This document shows, piece after piece, positions 44,524 through 55,762 of a stretch of DNA of 64,000 bases. Position 1 is the stretch's first letter. Every line of letters starts with the position of its first letter. The stretch is from Flectonema sp. DT1601. Its lineage: Eukaryota; Euglenozoa; Diplonemea; Diplonemida; Diplonemidae. Location: positions 868,001 through 932,000 of the forward strand of contig OZ025793.1 in the NCBI GenBank assembly GCA_964019425.1. Reading direction: 5' to 3'. The notes beneath the pieces are model-generated. The model was given only the letters and a program-made list of their open reading frames with translations, was not told the origin of the DNA and did no database searches. A program made the position numbers and the translations under genes.

Positions 44524-47473
44524 CTTATCTCTCCCTTTTGCCAAAAAAATGGACAAAATTATTAAACCTTTTTTGAAGAAATGGTGGGGATTTGTCCGCT
44601 CTGCGAACACAGTCATCCTTTTTACCGGTTCAAAGAACACTGTTGGTCTCAGACACAAAAGAGTTGAGACGCTATATAAACAAGCGCAATCAATTAAACT
44701 AGACATCCTCAGATCCTCACAGGACTCTGACATGCACGGTGTCTACAATGTTATTATGGAGAAATCGTCCAACTGGTCGAAAAAGTTTTCAGCTTCTGCT
44801 GAGTGGGAGCGCCTTATTAAGTTTTTTTCTTACCGTTCTCTTGCGAAGCAATCAGCTGGTCTTGGTCACCGATTGCGCGATCTACGTACTACTCGCCCCG
44901 ATCTCCTTAAGCGTTTTGAAGTGGAAGCCACAGATGAACTACTGAACTCTTTGAATAAATTACAAGTCCAAGGTCAGTGGAAGGAGTGGTCTAAATGTAT
45001 GATAAACGATTTCACCTGGAATAAGGTACTTAGGGAGGGAAATCCTGCCTATATCTCATTTCAACTGAAAGCGGTTACAAACACCCTCCCCTCACAAGAT
45101 AATTTAAAGAGGTGGAACATCACCAATGTGGACCAAAATTGTGTTTTGTGTGGCAAAGTGAATCCTACCCTCAGGCATGTCTTAACAGGCTGTCCTGTCT
45201 CTTTAACACAAGGGAGGTTCACGTGGCGTCACGACAGCGTTCTAAAACGCATTGTTATCTTCTTGGAAGAGTTGATAATAAAAGCCAACAAAAGAAAAGA
45301 AAACCTCCCGCCTCCCTCTCAAACTTTTTTAAAAACAGGGGAAAATAAACCCCTAGAAAGAATTTCTAAAGAGACAGGCGAACTTTCACTAGCGAATGAT
45401 TGGGTCATCCTCGACGATGTCGGTGATAACCGCCTAATTGTTCCTCTTGAAGTGTGCCATGTCTCGTCCTCTCTAAGACCAGACATTTTTATTTATTCTT
45501 TTTTTGCGAAAAGAGCACTGATTCTGGAGCTGACGTGTCCAAATGAAGATCGTTTCGAAACCTCTCATGTCTTAAAGGAAAAGAAATACCTAAAGCTAAG
45601 AGACTCGATCATCGCTAATGGCTTCGACTGTAACATTTTTACTATTGAAGTTGGCGTACGAGGAAACATCTGCATGGACCAGCTGAACATCTGGACACGT
45701 CACATCGGTTCACCTTTAGCACCAACAAAAGCTTTATTTTGTGAATGCACCAGAATCGCCAGACAGTGCTCATATGTTCTGTTCCAGACGAGGAACCTCC
45801 CCACGTGGCATTCAAGACCACTAATGCGCAGCATTAAAGAAGAACCTGCCACTGCAAGTTTTATAAAAGATGGTAAAGAAATCTTCCCTGTGGAAGAAGT
45901 CAAAATCCACAAAGTAACAAAACTGAAAACGATCGAAAAGCTCACCATTGAAAGATCGTGGCTTGAGAAATGTTTTATCTGGCAAACTTGTTACGCATCG
46001 GCTCTTTCTATTCTACTTATTGCCAATGGTTCTTCCTCCCCGGCCCCTTCTGTTTTGTTAGATGAGGATGAGCTCACTGGACTCTCCTTGTCATTCTCTT
46101 CTATTTCTTCCATCTCTTTCCAGACTCCCCCACCTGAACTCATGTCAACGGGATCGCAAACACTTCCTGCTGATTTCGCTATAGTGATAAGAACTCAATC
46201 TGACATGGGTTCTCAAACCCCCTTGTACAAAAAAAAAGAAGGAAAATTAAGGCTGAAACTTTCCTTGAAATGCCAGATTTTAGAAAACGAATTAGAGCAA
46301 ATGAAAGAACGAATTTTTTATGTTCTATTTTTATTTTACTTTAATGCGATGTCAGCCTCCCTCGAGAAAGACAAGCAGTTACTAAATGGATTACCTGTTG
46401 AGATCAAAGCTACCAACCAGGATCCATCCTCACTTCCTCCTGCGCCCCCTGTTTTAATTATTGAAAAAGATAGAAAAGAATATGAACTTCTGGAAGGAGT
46501 AATTCAACGGTTAACAGCAGAACGCGATGAATCGAAGACTTCTCTTTCTGCACTAGTTCGACAATATGACTTAGTGGAAGATTACAGGAAACGTGAGCTC
46601 GCAAATCTGACTCAGAGAGCAGACCTATCGGAATTGGCGCTCTTTAATTACCATCAAAGGTTTGTTCTTCTGTCGAACGAATTGGAGACCAAATGTAATG
46701 AGGAAAGAGAAAGTAAAATAAGACTTTTCTATACTCAACAGGAGGTCGAGAGTTTGCGTGCCGCGCGTCCCCGTATGACCCACTTTAGTCAACAAGTTTC
46801 CCCCCGAACCCCCGTTCTGTATGAATCTGTTGCTATGATGAAGATAGCAAAGAACTACCTCTCGCTCTTTACAACTACGAGTAGTCTTTTTACTCCTCTT
46901 ATTAAACCCCTTATCCCTACCCTTAATTATATCACCCCTCTTTGTCCTCTAGCCTCAATTCCTCCGACAATGCCGCAGAGTGAAGCTCTCGACCGCACGC
47001 CGACCAAGATTTTACGACAAGAGAGTCACGTTATCTCCGTTAAAGAGAATACACCTATTGCGAGACAATGGTCCGAGGGTAGGATTGACTTACTCGAGAA
47101 TTACTGTCGAGCAGTAGATGACTCTCTCGAAACAAACGAGAAAGCGGCAGAGCTCTCAGAACAACTTCTGGATGCCCAACTTCGCCTCTCGGAGCTGAAT
47201 CACCAACGGTGTACAACTCACGCAGAGCAGCTTGAGCAATCCATGATGTTAACGGGACTGGCGAGCGATTTAAATGCTCAACTCGCCTTGGCACGGTCTC
47301 AAATTGCGGCCCTGAAGTTCCAATTAGCTTCATGGGCAGAAGGTTTGAGTCCGCCAGACACAGAAGAACATGAGGAAAATGAAACTCCGCCGAGAAAGTC
47401 TGAGCGTTCAACTCTGAAAAAAACGAACCCCTCCATCAAGATATCGTTACAATCGAAGGAGATGTTCTGCTGA
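44441..47473 (+). CDS. LINE RT thumb, CCHC, restriction-like endonuclease and coiled-coil extension (frame 2)
   Basis: 1,010 codons, overlapping frame 1 by 83 nt. The early residues (IHDLSLPFAKKMDKIIKPFL, KKWWGFVRS) are RT-thumb sequence, so this frame continues frame 1; the switch is most simply placed in the A8 run near 44,424-44,431, as a one-base indel, a +1 programmed shift, or a base error. Residues ~235-252 are a CCHC knuckle (CVLCGKVNPTLRHVLTGC). Residues ~346-385 carry RPD...ELTCPNED...KEKKYLKL, the PD-(D/E)XK restriction-like endonuclease that nicks the target. Beyond ~470 the protein goes on for more than 500 residues, with coiled coil at ~690-790 and ~870-970 and a Ser/Thr/Pro-rich stretch between. 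R2 proteins normally end soon after the nuclease. TGA stop. Confidence 0.82.
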   Translation: MPLYGSQKAWSVQHLLLSRLTWSLMIHDLSLPFAKKMDKIIKPFLKKWWGFVRSANTVILFTGSKNTVGLRHKRVETLYKQAQSIKLDILRSSQDSDMHGVYNVIMEKSSNWSKKFSASAEWERLIKFFSYRSLAKQSAGLGHRLRDLRTTRPDLLKRFEVEATDELLNSLNKLQVQGQWKEWSKCMINDFTWNKVLREGNPAYISFQLKAVTNTLPSQDNLKRWNITNVDQNCVLCGKVNPTLRHVLTGCPVSLTQGRFTWRHDSVLKRIVIFLEELIIKANKRKENLPPPSQTFLKTGENKPLERISKETGELSLANDWVILDDVGDNRLIVPLEVCHVSSSLRPDIFIYSFFAKRALILELTCPNEDRFETSHVLKEKKYLKLRDSIIANGFDCNIFTIEVGVRGNICMDQLNIWTRHIGSPLAPTKALFCECTRIARQCSYVLFQTRNLPTWHSRPLMRSIKEEPATASFIKDGKEIFPVEEVKIHKVTKLKTIEKLTIERSWLEKCFIWQTCYASALSILLIANGSSSPAPSVLLDEDELTGLSLSFSSISSISFQTPPPELMSTGSQTLPADFAIVIRTQSDMGSQTPLYKKKEGKLRLKLSLKCQILENELEQMKERIFYVLFLFYFNAMSASLEKDKQLLNGLPVEIKATNQDPSSLPPAPPVLIIEKDRKEYELLEGVIQRLTAERDESKTSLSALVRQYDLVEDYRKRELANLTQRADLSELALFNYHQRFVLLSNELETKCNEERESKIRLFYTQQEVESLRAARPRMTHFSQQVSPRTPVLYESVAMMKIAKNYLSLFTTTSSLFTPLIKPLIPTLNYITPLCPLASIPPTMPQSEALDRTPTKILRQESHVISVKENTPIARQWSEGRIDLLENYCRAVDDSLETNEKAAELSEQLLDAQLRLSELNHQRCTTHAEQLEQSMMLTGLASDLNAQLALARSQIAALKFQLASWAEGLSPPDTEEHEENETPPRKSERSTLKKTNPSIKISLQSKEMFC

Positions 47474-49108
47474 TGACGTTCACGGTGACTCCACCCCCTT
47501 GTAATTCTCTTTTTCCTTACTTTCACATCACTTTGTTTATTTAGTTTTTTAGCTTATTTATTATTTATTGTTCGTTTTTGTTTGTATTATTTTGTCGATA
47601 TGTTTATGTCCGTCAGATCATAACGTTAATCTGGTTAATTGTTAATTGTTAATTATAAATGGTCTAAACCCCAATCCAAGTTCCCAAGGCTTGGCATAGA
47701 TTTGAGTGACGCCTTACTGGCCTCCTCATCCTCTATGAGTGGTGAGGGGGCCAGCAATGGTTTTTTTTTTTTTTTCTCTTATTTCTTTTTTTTCTTTTTC
47801 TTTTACTCTAATATGAAATATTTTTGAACAAAATGTGATTATTAATTTAAAAAAAAAAAAAAAAAAAAAAATGTAAATGAATAAAAAAAAAAAAAAAAAA
47901 AACATGCCTTGGGAATACAACCAAAGCCCCAATTAATCGGTCCTTTCTTTTTTCCTTCTTGTCAAGTGATCGCTCCACTCGTCGATCACCAAAATCGATT
48001 GTATTTATATCTGTTCTTTTCTCAACGATCGGCTATACCGATCATTTTTTTAAAAACAATTGTTTTCTTCTTCTCGACGATCAGATCCAATTGATCGACC
48101 TTTTCTTTTTTTTCCCTTTATTCCTTCCATCCCTCCCGCTCCCCTTATTTTAATAAAAACAAGATCAGCTCAGCTTGATCGTTAAACTTTTTTTTTTTTA
48201 ATTTATTTATTTTTTTTTTTTTTATTTAAACTGATTGTATTTATATCTGGTTATTTTTCTCAACGATCGGCTATGCCGATCGACCTTTAAAATAATTGTC
48301 TTCTTCTTCTCGACGACCAGATCCAATTGATCGACCTTTTCTTTTTTTTTCCTTTATTCCTTCCATCCCTCCCGCTCCCCTTATTTTAATAAAAACAAGA
48401 TCAGCTCAGCTTGATCGTTATTTATTTATTTATTTATATTTTTTTTTTTTTTGTTGGTCCTAGTCAAGACCTTAAACTGACTAATCGGTCTTAACTTTAA
48501 CTAAGTGAATGAACCCTTTCCGTTTTCCTTTTCCCTTTATTACTCTCTATCTGGTCTGTTATGTCATAAATCTCATTTAATTTTATCATTCATTTTAATT
48601 TTCACTGTTTCCCATCTACATTTTATTTTCAAATAGTTCCGGTCTGTCTCTGATGATAAATAAAACTGATCATGTTAACTCAATATTTTTTTTTATTATG
48701 TGCAAGAGATACCAACACGCAAGAGATACCAACGCACATACGAGATACCAGCACTTCCGAGATACCGACACACAAGAGATACCAAGACACTTAAGATACC
48801 AGCAAGGACAGTGAGAGGTAGAATGAACTCTCCTCCTTGTGTCCGATCCTGATTATTTTTTGTTGAATTGGTAGTGTTACCTCATTTTGCTACTCTCGTA
48901 TCTGTGTTGTGTTAACTCATGTAAGTGATCTTAACTCCTGTTAAATAAAAAAAAAAATTTCAAAAAAAAAGAAATTAAAAAAGAAGAATTTTCAAATGAA
49001 GTTATATCAACCCCTGCCACCCATTATGATCAATTCCGCTTGTTTTTTTTTTTTTTTTTTTTTCTTCTTTCTTTTCTTCAAATATAAAAAAAAATTAAAA
49101 AATATAAA
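47474..49108 (+). repeat. LINE 3' tail, mixed module
   Basis: Contains in order: an A/T-run zone, CATGCCTTGGGAATAC, GATCGCTCCACTCGTCGATC (inverted repeat), ATCGGCTATACCGAT (inverted repeat), two GATCCAATTGATCGACC and two GATCAGCTCAGCTTGATC palindromic segments, AGTCAAGACCTTAAACTGAC (resembling the satellite's AGACGCTAAACTGATTG), and the GAGATACC series at 48,706-48,800. Every block is hairpin-prone. No coding frame. Confidence 0.8.
48706..48802 (+). repeat. GAGATACC short interspersed series
   Basis: Five copies of GAGATACC plus one AAGATACC, separated by 8-10 variable bases, mean period ~17 bp. It recurs at 37,430-37,520 and 22,092-22,190 and inverted at 29,637-29,735 with different spacers but the same core, so the core is conserved while spacers drift. 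Confidence 0.85.
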
Positions 49109-52100
49109 AGATGAAACAATGTTATCATTGTTTTTTTTATCGATCGACTATGTCGATTACTTCCAGTTTTCCGTCCTGGTCAAGACGCTAAACTGATTGT
49201 TTTTTTTTTTTTTTTTTTTAAAAAATTAATAAAAAGAATATAAAAAAAAAAAAAAAAAGAATAAACAATGTTATCATTGTTTTTTTTTTATCGTTCGACT
49301 TTGTCGACTAATTTCTATTTTCCGTTTCTTTTCTTTAAATAATAAATAAAAAGAATTTAAAATAAAAAAAAAGAATAAACAATGTCATCATTGTTTTTTT
49401 ATCGATCGACTATGTCGATTACTTTCTATTTTCCGTCCTGGTCAAGACGCTAAACTGATTGTTTTTTTTTTTTTTCAAAATTAATAAAAAAGAATATAAA
49501 AAAAAAAAAAAAAAAAAAGAATAAACAATGTTATCATTGTTTTTTTTTTATTGTTCGACTTTGTTGACTAATTTCTATTTTCCGTTTTTTTTCTTTAAAA
49601 AATAAATAAAAAGAATTTAAAATAAATAAAAAAGAATAAACAATGTTATCATTGTTTTTTTATCGATCGACTATGTCGATCACTTTCTATTTTCCGTCCT
49701 GGTCAAGACGCTAAACTGATTGTTTTTTTTTCAAAATTAATAAAAAAGAATATAAAAAAAAAAAAAAAAAAAAGAATAAACAATGTTATCATTGTTTTTT
49801 TTTTATCGTTCGACTTTGTCGACTAATTTCTATTTTCCGTTTCTTTTCTTTAAAGAATAAATAAAAAGAATTTAAAATAAAAAAAAAAAAAATAAACAAT
49901 GTTATCATTGTTTTTTTATCGATCGACTATGTCGATCACTTTCTATTTTCCGTCCTGGTCAAGACGCTAAACTGATTGTTTTTTTTTTTCAAAATTAATA
50001 AAAAAGAATATAAAAAAATACAAAAAAAAGAATAAACAATGTTATCATTGTTTTTTTTTATCGTTCGACTTTGTCGACTAATTTCTATTTTCCGTTTTTT
50101 TTTTCTTTAAAAAATAAATAAAAAGAATTTAAAATAAAAAAAAAGAATAAACAATGTTATCATTGTTTTTTTATCGATCGACTATGTCGATCACTTTCTA
50201 TTTTCCGTCCTGGTCAAGACGCTAAACTGATTGTTTTTTTTTTTTTTCAAAATTAATAAAAAAGAATATTAAAAAAAATACAAAAAAAAAAAGAATAAAC
50301 AATGTTATCATTGTTTTTTTTTATCGTTCGACTTTGTCGACTAATTTCTATTTTCCGTTTCTTTTCTTTAAAGAATAAATAAAAAGAATTTAAAATAAAA
50401 AAAAAGAATAAACAATGTTATCATTGTTTTTTTTTTATCGATCGACTATGTCGATCACTTTCTATTTTCCGTCCTGGTCAAGACGCTAAACTGATTGTTT
50501 TTTTTTTCAAAATTAATAAAAAAGAATATAAAAAAATACAAAAAAAAAGAATAAACAATGTTATCATTGTTTTTTTTATCGTTCGACTTTGTCGACTAAT
50601 TTCTATTTTCCGTTTTTTTTTTCTTTAAAAAATAAATAAAAAGAATTTAAAATAAAAAAAAAGAATAAACAATGTTATCATTGTTTTTTTATCGATCGAC
50701 TATGTCGATCACTTTCTATTTTCCGTCCTGGTCAAGACGCTAAACTGATTGTTTTTTTTTTTTCAAAATTAATAAAAAAGAATATTAAAAAAAATACAAA
50801 AAAAAAAAGAATAAACAATGTTATCATTGTTTTTTTTTTTATCGTTCGACTTTGTCGACTAATTTCTATTTTCCGTTTTTTTTCTTTAAAAAATGAATAA
50901 AAAGAAAACAAAATAAAAAAAAAGAATAAACAATGTTATCATTGTTTTTTTTTATCGATCGACTATGTCGATTACTTTCTATTTTCCGTCCTGGTCAAGA
51001 CGCTAAACTGATTGTTTTTTTTTTTTCAAAATTAATAAAAAAGAATATTAAAAAAAATACAAAAAAAAAAAGAATAAACAATGTTATCATTGTTTTTTTT
51101 TTTATCGTTCGACTTTGTCGACTAATTTCTATTTTCCGTTTTTTTTCTTTAAAAAATGAATAAAAAGAAAACAAAATAAAAAAAAAGAATAAACAATGTT
51201 ATCATTGTTTTTTTTTATCGATCGACTATGTCGATTACTTTCTATTTTCCGTCCTGGTCAAGACGCTAAACTGATTGTTTTTTTTTTCAAAATAAAAAAA
51301 AAAATATTAAAAAAAAAAAATAAAAAAAAAAGAATAAACAATGTTATCATTGTTTTTTTTTTATCGTTCGACTTTGTTGACTAATTTCTATTTTCCGTTT
51401 TTTTTCTTTAAAAAATAAATAAAAAGAATTTAAAAAAAAAAAAAAAAAAAGAATAAACAATGTTATCATTGTTTTTTTTATCGATCGACTATGTCGATTA
51501 CTTTCTATTTTCCGTCCTGGTCAAGACGCTAAACTGATTGTTTTTTTTTCAAAATTAATAAAAAAGAATATAAAAAAATACAAAAAAAGAATAAACAATG
51601 TTATCATTGTTTTTTTTATCGATCGACTATGTCGATTACTTTCTATTTTCCGTCCTGGTCAAGACGCTAAACTGATTGTTTTTTTTTTCAAAATAAAAAA
51701 AAAATATTAAAAAAAAAAAATAAAAAAAAAAGAATAAACAATGTTATCATTGTTTTTTTTTATCGTTCGACTTTGTTGACTAATTTCTATTTTCCGTTTT
51801 TTTTCTTTAAAAAATTAATAAAAAGAATTTAAAAAAAAAAAAAAAAAAAGAATAAACAATGTTATCATTGTTTTTTTTATCGATCGACTATGTCGATTAC
51901 TTTCTATTTTCCGTCCTGGTCAAGACGCTAAACTGATTGTTTTTTTTTTCAAAATTAATAAAAAAGAATATAAAAAAATACAAAAAAAAGAATAAACAAT
52001 GTTATCATTGTTTTTTTTTATCGTTCGACTTTGTCGACTAATTTCTATTTTCCGTTTTTTTTTCTTTAAAAAATAAATAAAAAGAATTTAAAATAAAAAA

Positions 52101-52770
52101 AAAAAAAAGAATAAACAATGTTATCATTGTTTTTTTATCGATCGACTATGTCGATTACTTTCTATTTTCCGTCCTGGTCAAGACGCTAAACTGATTGTTT
52201 TTTTTTTCAAAATTAATAAAAAAGAATATAAAAAAAATAAAAAAAAAAAAGAATAAACAGTGTTATCATTGTTTTTTTTTATCGTTCGACTTTGTTGACT
52301 AATTTCTATTTTCCATTTTTTTTCTTTTTAAAAAAATAAATAAAAAGAATTAAAAAAAAAAAAAAAAAAAAGAATAAACAATGTTATCATTGTTTTTTTT
52401 ATCGATCGACTATGTCGATTACTTTCTATTTTCCGTCCTGGTCAGGACGCTAAACTGATTGTTTTTTCTTTAAAAATAAATAAAAAGAATAAAAAAAAAA
52501 AAAAAGGAATAAACAATGTTATCATTGTTTTTTTTTTATCGATCGACTATGTCGATTACTTACTATTTTCCGTCCTGGTCAAGACGCTAAACTGATTGTT
52601 TTTTCTTTAAAATAATTAAAAAGATTTAAAAAAAAAAAAAAAAAAAAAATGAATAAACAATGTTATCATAGTTTTTTTTTCTATCGATCAACTATGTCGA
52701 TTAATTTCTATTTTCCGTCCTGATCGAGACGCTAAACTGATTGTTTCCTTTTTTTAAAATAATAAATAAG

Positions 52771-52797
<27 letters not shown>
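49109..52797 (+). repeat. Satellite array S8 (tail of the full-length LINE)
   Basis: About 28-30 plus-oriented monomers, almost identical in order and sequence to S7. It connects the mixed module to T without a break, which ties the satellite to the LINE. Confidence 0.9.
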
Positions 52798-52801
<4 letters not shown>

Positions 52802-52981
52802 ATCTCCCTGCTATCCCTCATATCCCCACAATAATATTATACCTTTTCATTTTCTCTTTCCTTTTCTGGTCTTTTTTTTTTCTTTTTTTTCCTTTTTCAT
52901 ACAACGTTTTTTATTTATATATATATTTTTTTTTTTTTTTTTTTTTCATGTTTGATTATTTCCTCTTCATTTTTTTTTTTC

Positions 52982-53013
<32 letters not shown>

Positions 53014-53205
53014 CCTCTGCCTCTCTCTTAATTCTGTTCGTTTCTTTGAAACGAAAATTCATTTGAATATTATTCCTTGGTCAGCAACCATCATTGTCGC
53101 CCTTTGGGCCTGTTAAAAAAAATAAAAATAAAAAGAAAGTTTACATCGGGAATAGGGCAGGAGCCAAAAGCTCCCAGTCCGTTACTTCCCACTTTATCGA
53201 AATTC
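52798..53205 (+). repeat. LINE terminal sequence T, full copy
   Basis: Same structure as the other T copies and ends CACTTTATCGAAATTC. The next bases AATCGATAAAAAAAC are minus-oriented satellite. Confidence 0.88.
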
Positions 53206-53254
53206 AATCGATAAAAAAACAATGATAACAATGTTATCATTGTTTTTTTATCGA
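53206..53254. repeat. Near-perfect palindrome at an inverted satellite junction
   Basis: ATCGATAAAAAAACAATGAT is followed within about 5 bp by its reverse complement ATCATTGTTTTTTTATCGAT. It is the point where a stub of minus satellite meets plus satellite. Confidence 0.85.
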
Positions 53255-53871
53255 TCGACTATGTCGATTACTTTCTATTTTCCGTCCTGGTCAAGACGCT
53301 AAACTGATTGTTTTTTTCAAAATTAATAAAAAAGAATATAAAAAAAAAATAAAAAAAAAAGATTAAACAATGTTATCATTGTTTTTTTTATCGTTCGACC
53401 TTGTCGACTAATTTCTATTTTCCGTTTTTTTCTTTAAAAATAAATAAAAAAGAATTTAAAAAAAAAAAAAAAAAAGAATAAACAATGTTATCATTGTTTT
53501 TTTATCGATCGACTATGTCGATTACTTTCTATTTTCCGTCCTGGTCAAGACGCTAAACTGATTGTTTTTTTCAAAATTAATAAAAAAGAATATAAAAAAA
53601 AAAAATAAAAAAAAAATAAAAAAAAAATAAAAAAAAAAAGATTAAACAATGTTATCATTGTTTTTTTTTATCGTTCGACCTTGTCGACTAATTTCTATTT
53701 TTTTTTTCTTTAAAAATAAATAAAAAAGAATTTAAAAAAAAAAAAAAAAAAAGAATAAACAATGTTATCATTGTTTTTTTATCGATCGACTATGTCGATT
53801 ACTTTCTATTTTCCGTCCTGGTCAAGACGCTAAATTGATTGTTTCTTCTTTAAAAATAAATTAAAAAAAAA

Positions 53872-53905
<34 letters not shown>

Positions 53906-54592
53906 AATAAACAATGTTATCATTGTTTTTATCGATCGGCTTTGTCGACTAATTTCTATTTTCCGTCCTGGTCAAGACGCTAAACTGATTGTTTTTCTAA
54001 AAATAAATAAAAAGAATAAAAAAAAAAAAAAAAAAAAAGAATAAACAATGTTATCATTGTTTTTTTATCGATCGACTCTGTCGACTAATTTCTATTTTCC
54101 GTTTTCTTTTCTTTAAAAAATAAATAAAAAGAATATAAAAAAAAAAAATAAAAAAAAAAGAATAAACAATGTTATCATTGTTTCTTATCGATCGACTTTG
54201 TCGACTAATTTCTATTTTCCGTCCTGGTCAAGACGCTAAACTGATTGTTTTTTTCTTTAAAAATAAATAAAAGAATATAAAAAAAAAAAAAAAAAAAAGG
54301 AATAAACAATGTTATCATTGTTTTTTTTTATCGATCGACTTTGTCGACTAATTTCTATTTTCCGTCCTGGTCAAGACGCTAAACTGATTATTTTTTTCTT
54401 TAAAAATAAATAAAAAGAATAAAAAAAAAAAAAAAAAAAAAAAAAAAATGAATAAACAATGTTATCATTGTTTCTTATCGATCGACTTTGTCGACTAATT
54501 TCTATTTTCCGTCCTGGTCAAGACGCTAAACTGATTGTTTATTCTTTTAAAAAATAAATAAAAGATATAAAAAAAAAAAAAAAAAAAAGAAA
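53229..54592 (+). repeat. Satellite array S9, first part
   Basis: About 10 plus-oriented monomers with some forms not seen elsewhere (GACCTTGTCGAC, ATCGATCGGCTTTGTCGAC). It is interrupted by the MITE. Confidence 0.88.
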
Positions 54593-55043
54593 TACTGTAA
54601 AGGGAAATATTCTTGTGGGGAAAAACCCGCGAGTTTTTATTATTTTTTCTAAATCCGCGAGAATATTTCCCCGCGAGAGTATTTCCCTGCAAGCATACTT
54701 TTTTTCCAGCCATTTTTTTGGTTCTTTCTTGTGAAGAAAATATGTGTGCTACGAAGGAAAGTTTCAGCAAAAATTATTTTTATTGTGCAGTATGGTAGTT
54801 TTTTATTGTGTTTGTTTAGTAAATAATGCTTTGTTCCACCAGACACTTGATGGAAGCACAAAGATTTCTTAGATTCTTGATCAACTGACTGACTTACGCA
54901 AAAATCCTCTGTGGCAGGGAAATATTCTTGTGGGGAAAAACCCGCGAGTTTAAAAAAAAATCTCCAAATCCGCGAGAATATTTCCCCGCGGGAATATTTC
55001 CCCGCAAGAATATTTCTCCGCGAGAATATTTCCCTTTACAGTA
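54593..55043. mobile_element. MITE, complete, 447 bp plus TA duplication
   Basis: Terminal inverted repeats CTGTAAAGGGAAATATTCT and its complement AGAATATTTCCCTTTACAG, flanked by TA on each side. It sits in the TA of the satellite motif GAATAAACAATG. The inner part has repeated GAATATTTCCCCGCG units in both orientations near each end. No coding capacity. TA targets and short inverted termini indicate a Tc1/mariner-type origin. Confidence 0.85.
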
Positions 55044-55762
55044 AACAATGTTATCATTGTTTTTTTTATCGATCGACTTTGTCGATTACTGTCTACTTTC
55101 CGTCCTGGTCAAGACGCTAAACTGATTTTTTTTTTTTTTTAAAAATTAATAAAAAGAATATAAAAAAAAAAAAAAAAAAAATGAATAAACAATGTTATCA
55201 TTGTTTCTTATCGATCGACTTTGTCGACTAATTTCTATTTTCCGTCCTGGTCAGGACGCTAAACTGATTGTTTTTTCTTTAAAAAATAAATAAAAAGATA
55301 AATAAAAAAAAAAAAAAAAAAAGGAATAAACAATGTTATCATTGTTTTTTTTATCGATCGACTATGTCGATTACTTTCTATTTTCCGTCCTGGTCAGGAC
55401 GCTAAACTGATTGTTTTTCTTTAAGAAATAAATAAAAAGTTAAAAAAAAAAAAAAAAAAAAAAAAAGGAATAAACAATGTTATCATTGTTTTTTTTTTAT
55501 CGATCGACTATGTCGATTACTTTCTATTTTCTGTCCTGGTCAAGACGCTAAACGGAAGTTTTTTCTTTAAAATAATTAAAAGGATTTAAAAAAAAAAAAA
55601 AAAAAAAAAAAAGAATAAACAATGTTATCATTGTTTTTTTTTCTATCGATCGACTATGTCGATTAATTTCTATTTTCCGTCCAGATCGAGACACTAAACT
55701 GATTGTTTCCTTTTTTTTTAAATAATAAATAAAAAAAAAAAAAATAAAAAAAAAAAAAAAAA
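55044..55762 (+). repeat. Satellite array S9, second part
   Basis: Continues the satellite after the MITE with about five monomers, then the typical last monomer with GATCGAGACACTAAACTG before T. Confidence 0.88.

Larger units (their letters stand above)
41931..53205 (+). mobile_element. Full-length-looking LINE with restriction-like endonuclease and satellite-bearing 3' tail
   Basis: About 11,275 bp: a ~445-bp 5' leader, RT frame (to 44,523), endonuclease/coiled-coil frame (44,441-47,473), then ~5.7 kb of non-coding tail consisting of a ~1.6-kb mixed module, ~3.7 kb of satellite and the ~410-bp T. Zinc fingers, RT, CCHC and RPD...E..KY endonuclease in this order define the R2/NeSL-type, target-primed LINEs. 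Other copies in the window share its 3' end and are cut at different 5' points, as expected of target-primed reverse transcription. The only coding fault seen is one frame change near 44.42 kb. The 3' end has no poly(A). Confidence 0.8.

Noticed and set aside
48706-48802. GAGATACC series as a CRISPR-like array
   Set aside because: Repeat of 8 bp and spacers of 8-10 bp are far too short, the setting is eukaryotic, and no cas genes are present.
36781-53205. The LINE region read as an LTR element with 5.15-kb LTRs around 41,931-48,059
   Set aside because: The coding domains are R2-like (zinc fingers, RT, restriction-like endonuclease), with no protease, RNase H or integrase, and single T-ended copies elsewhere show that the repeat is the element's 3' tail in head-to-tail arrangement.
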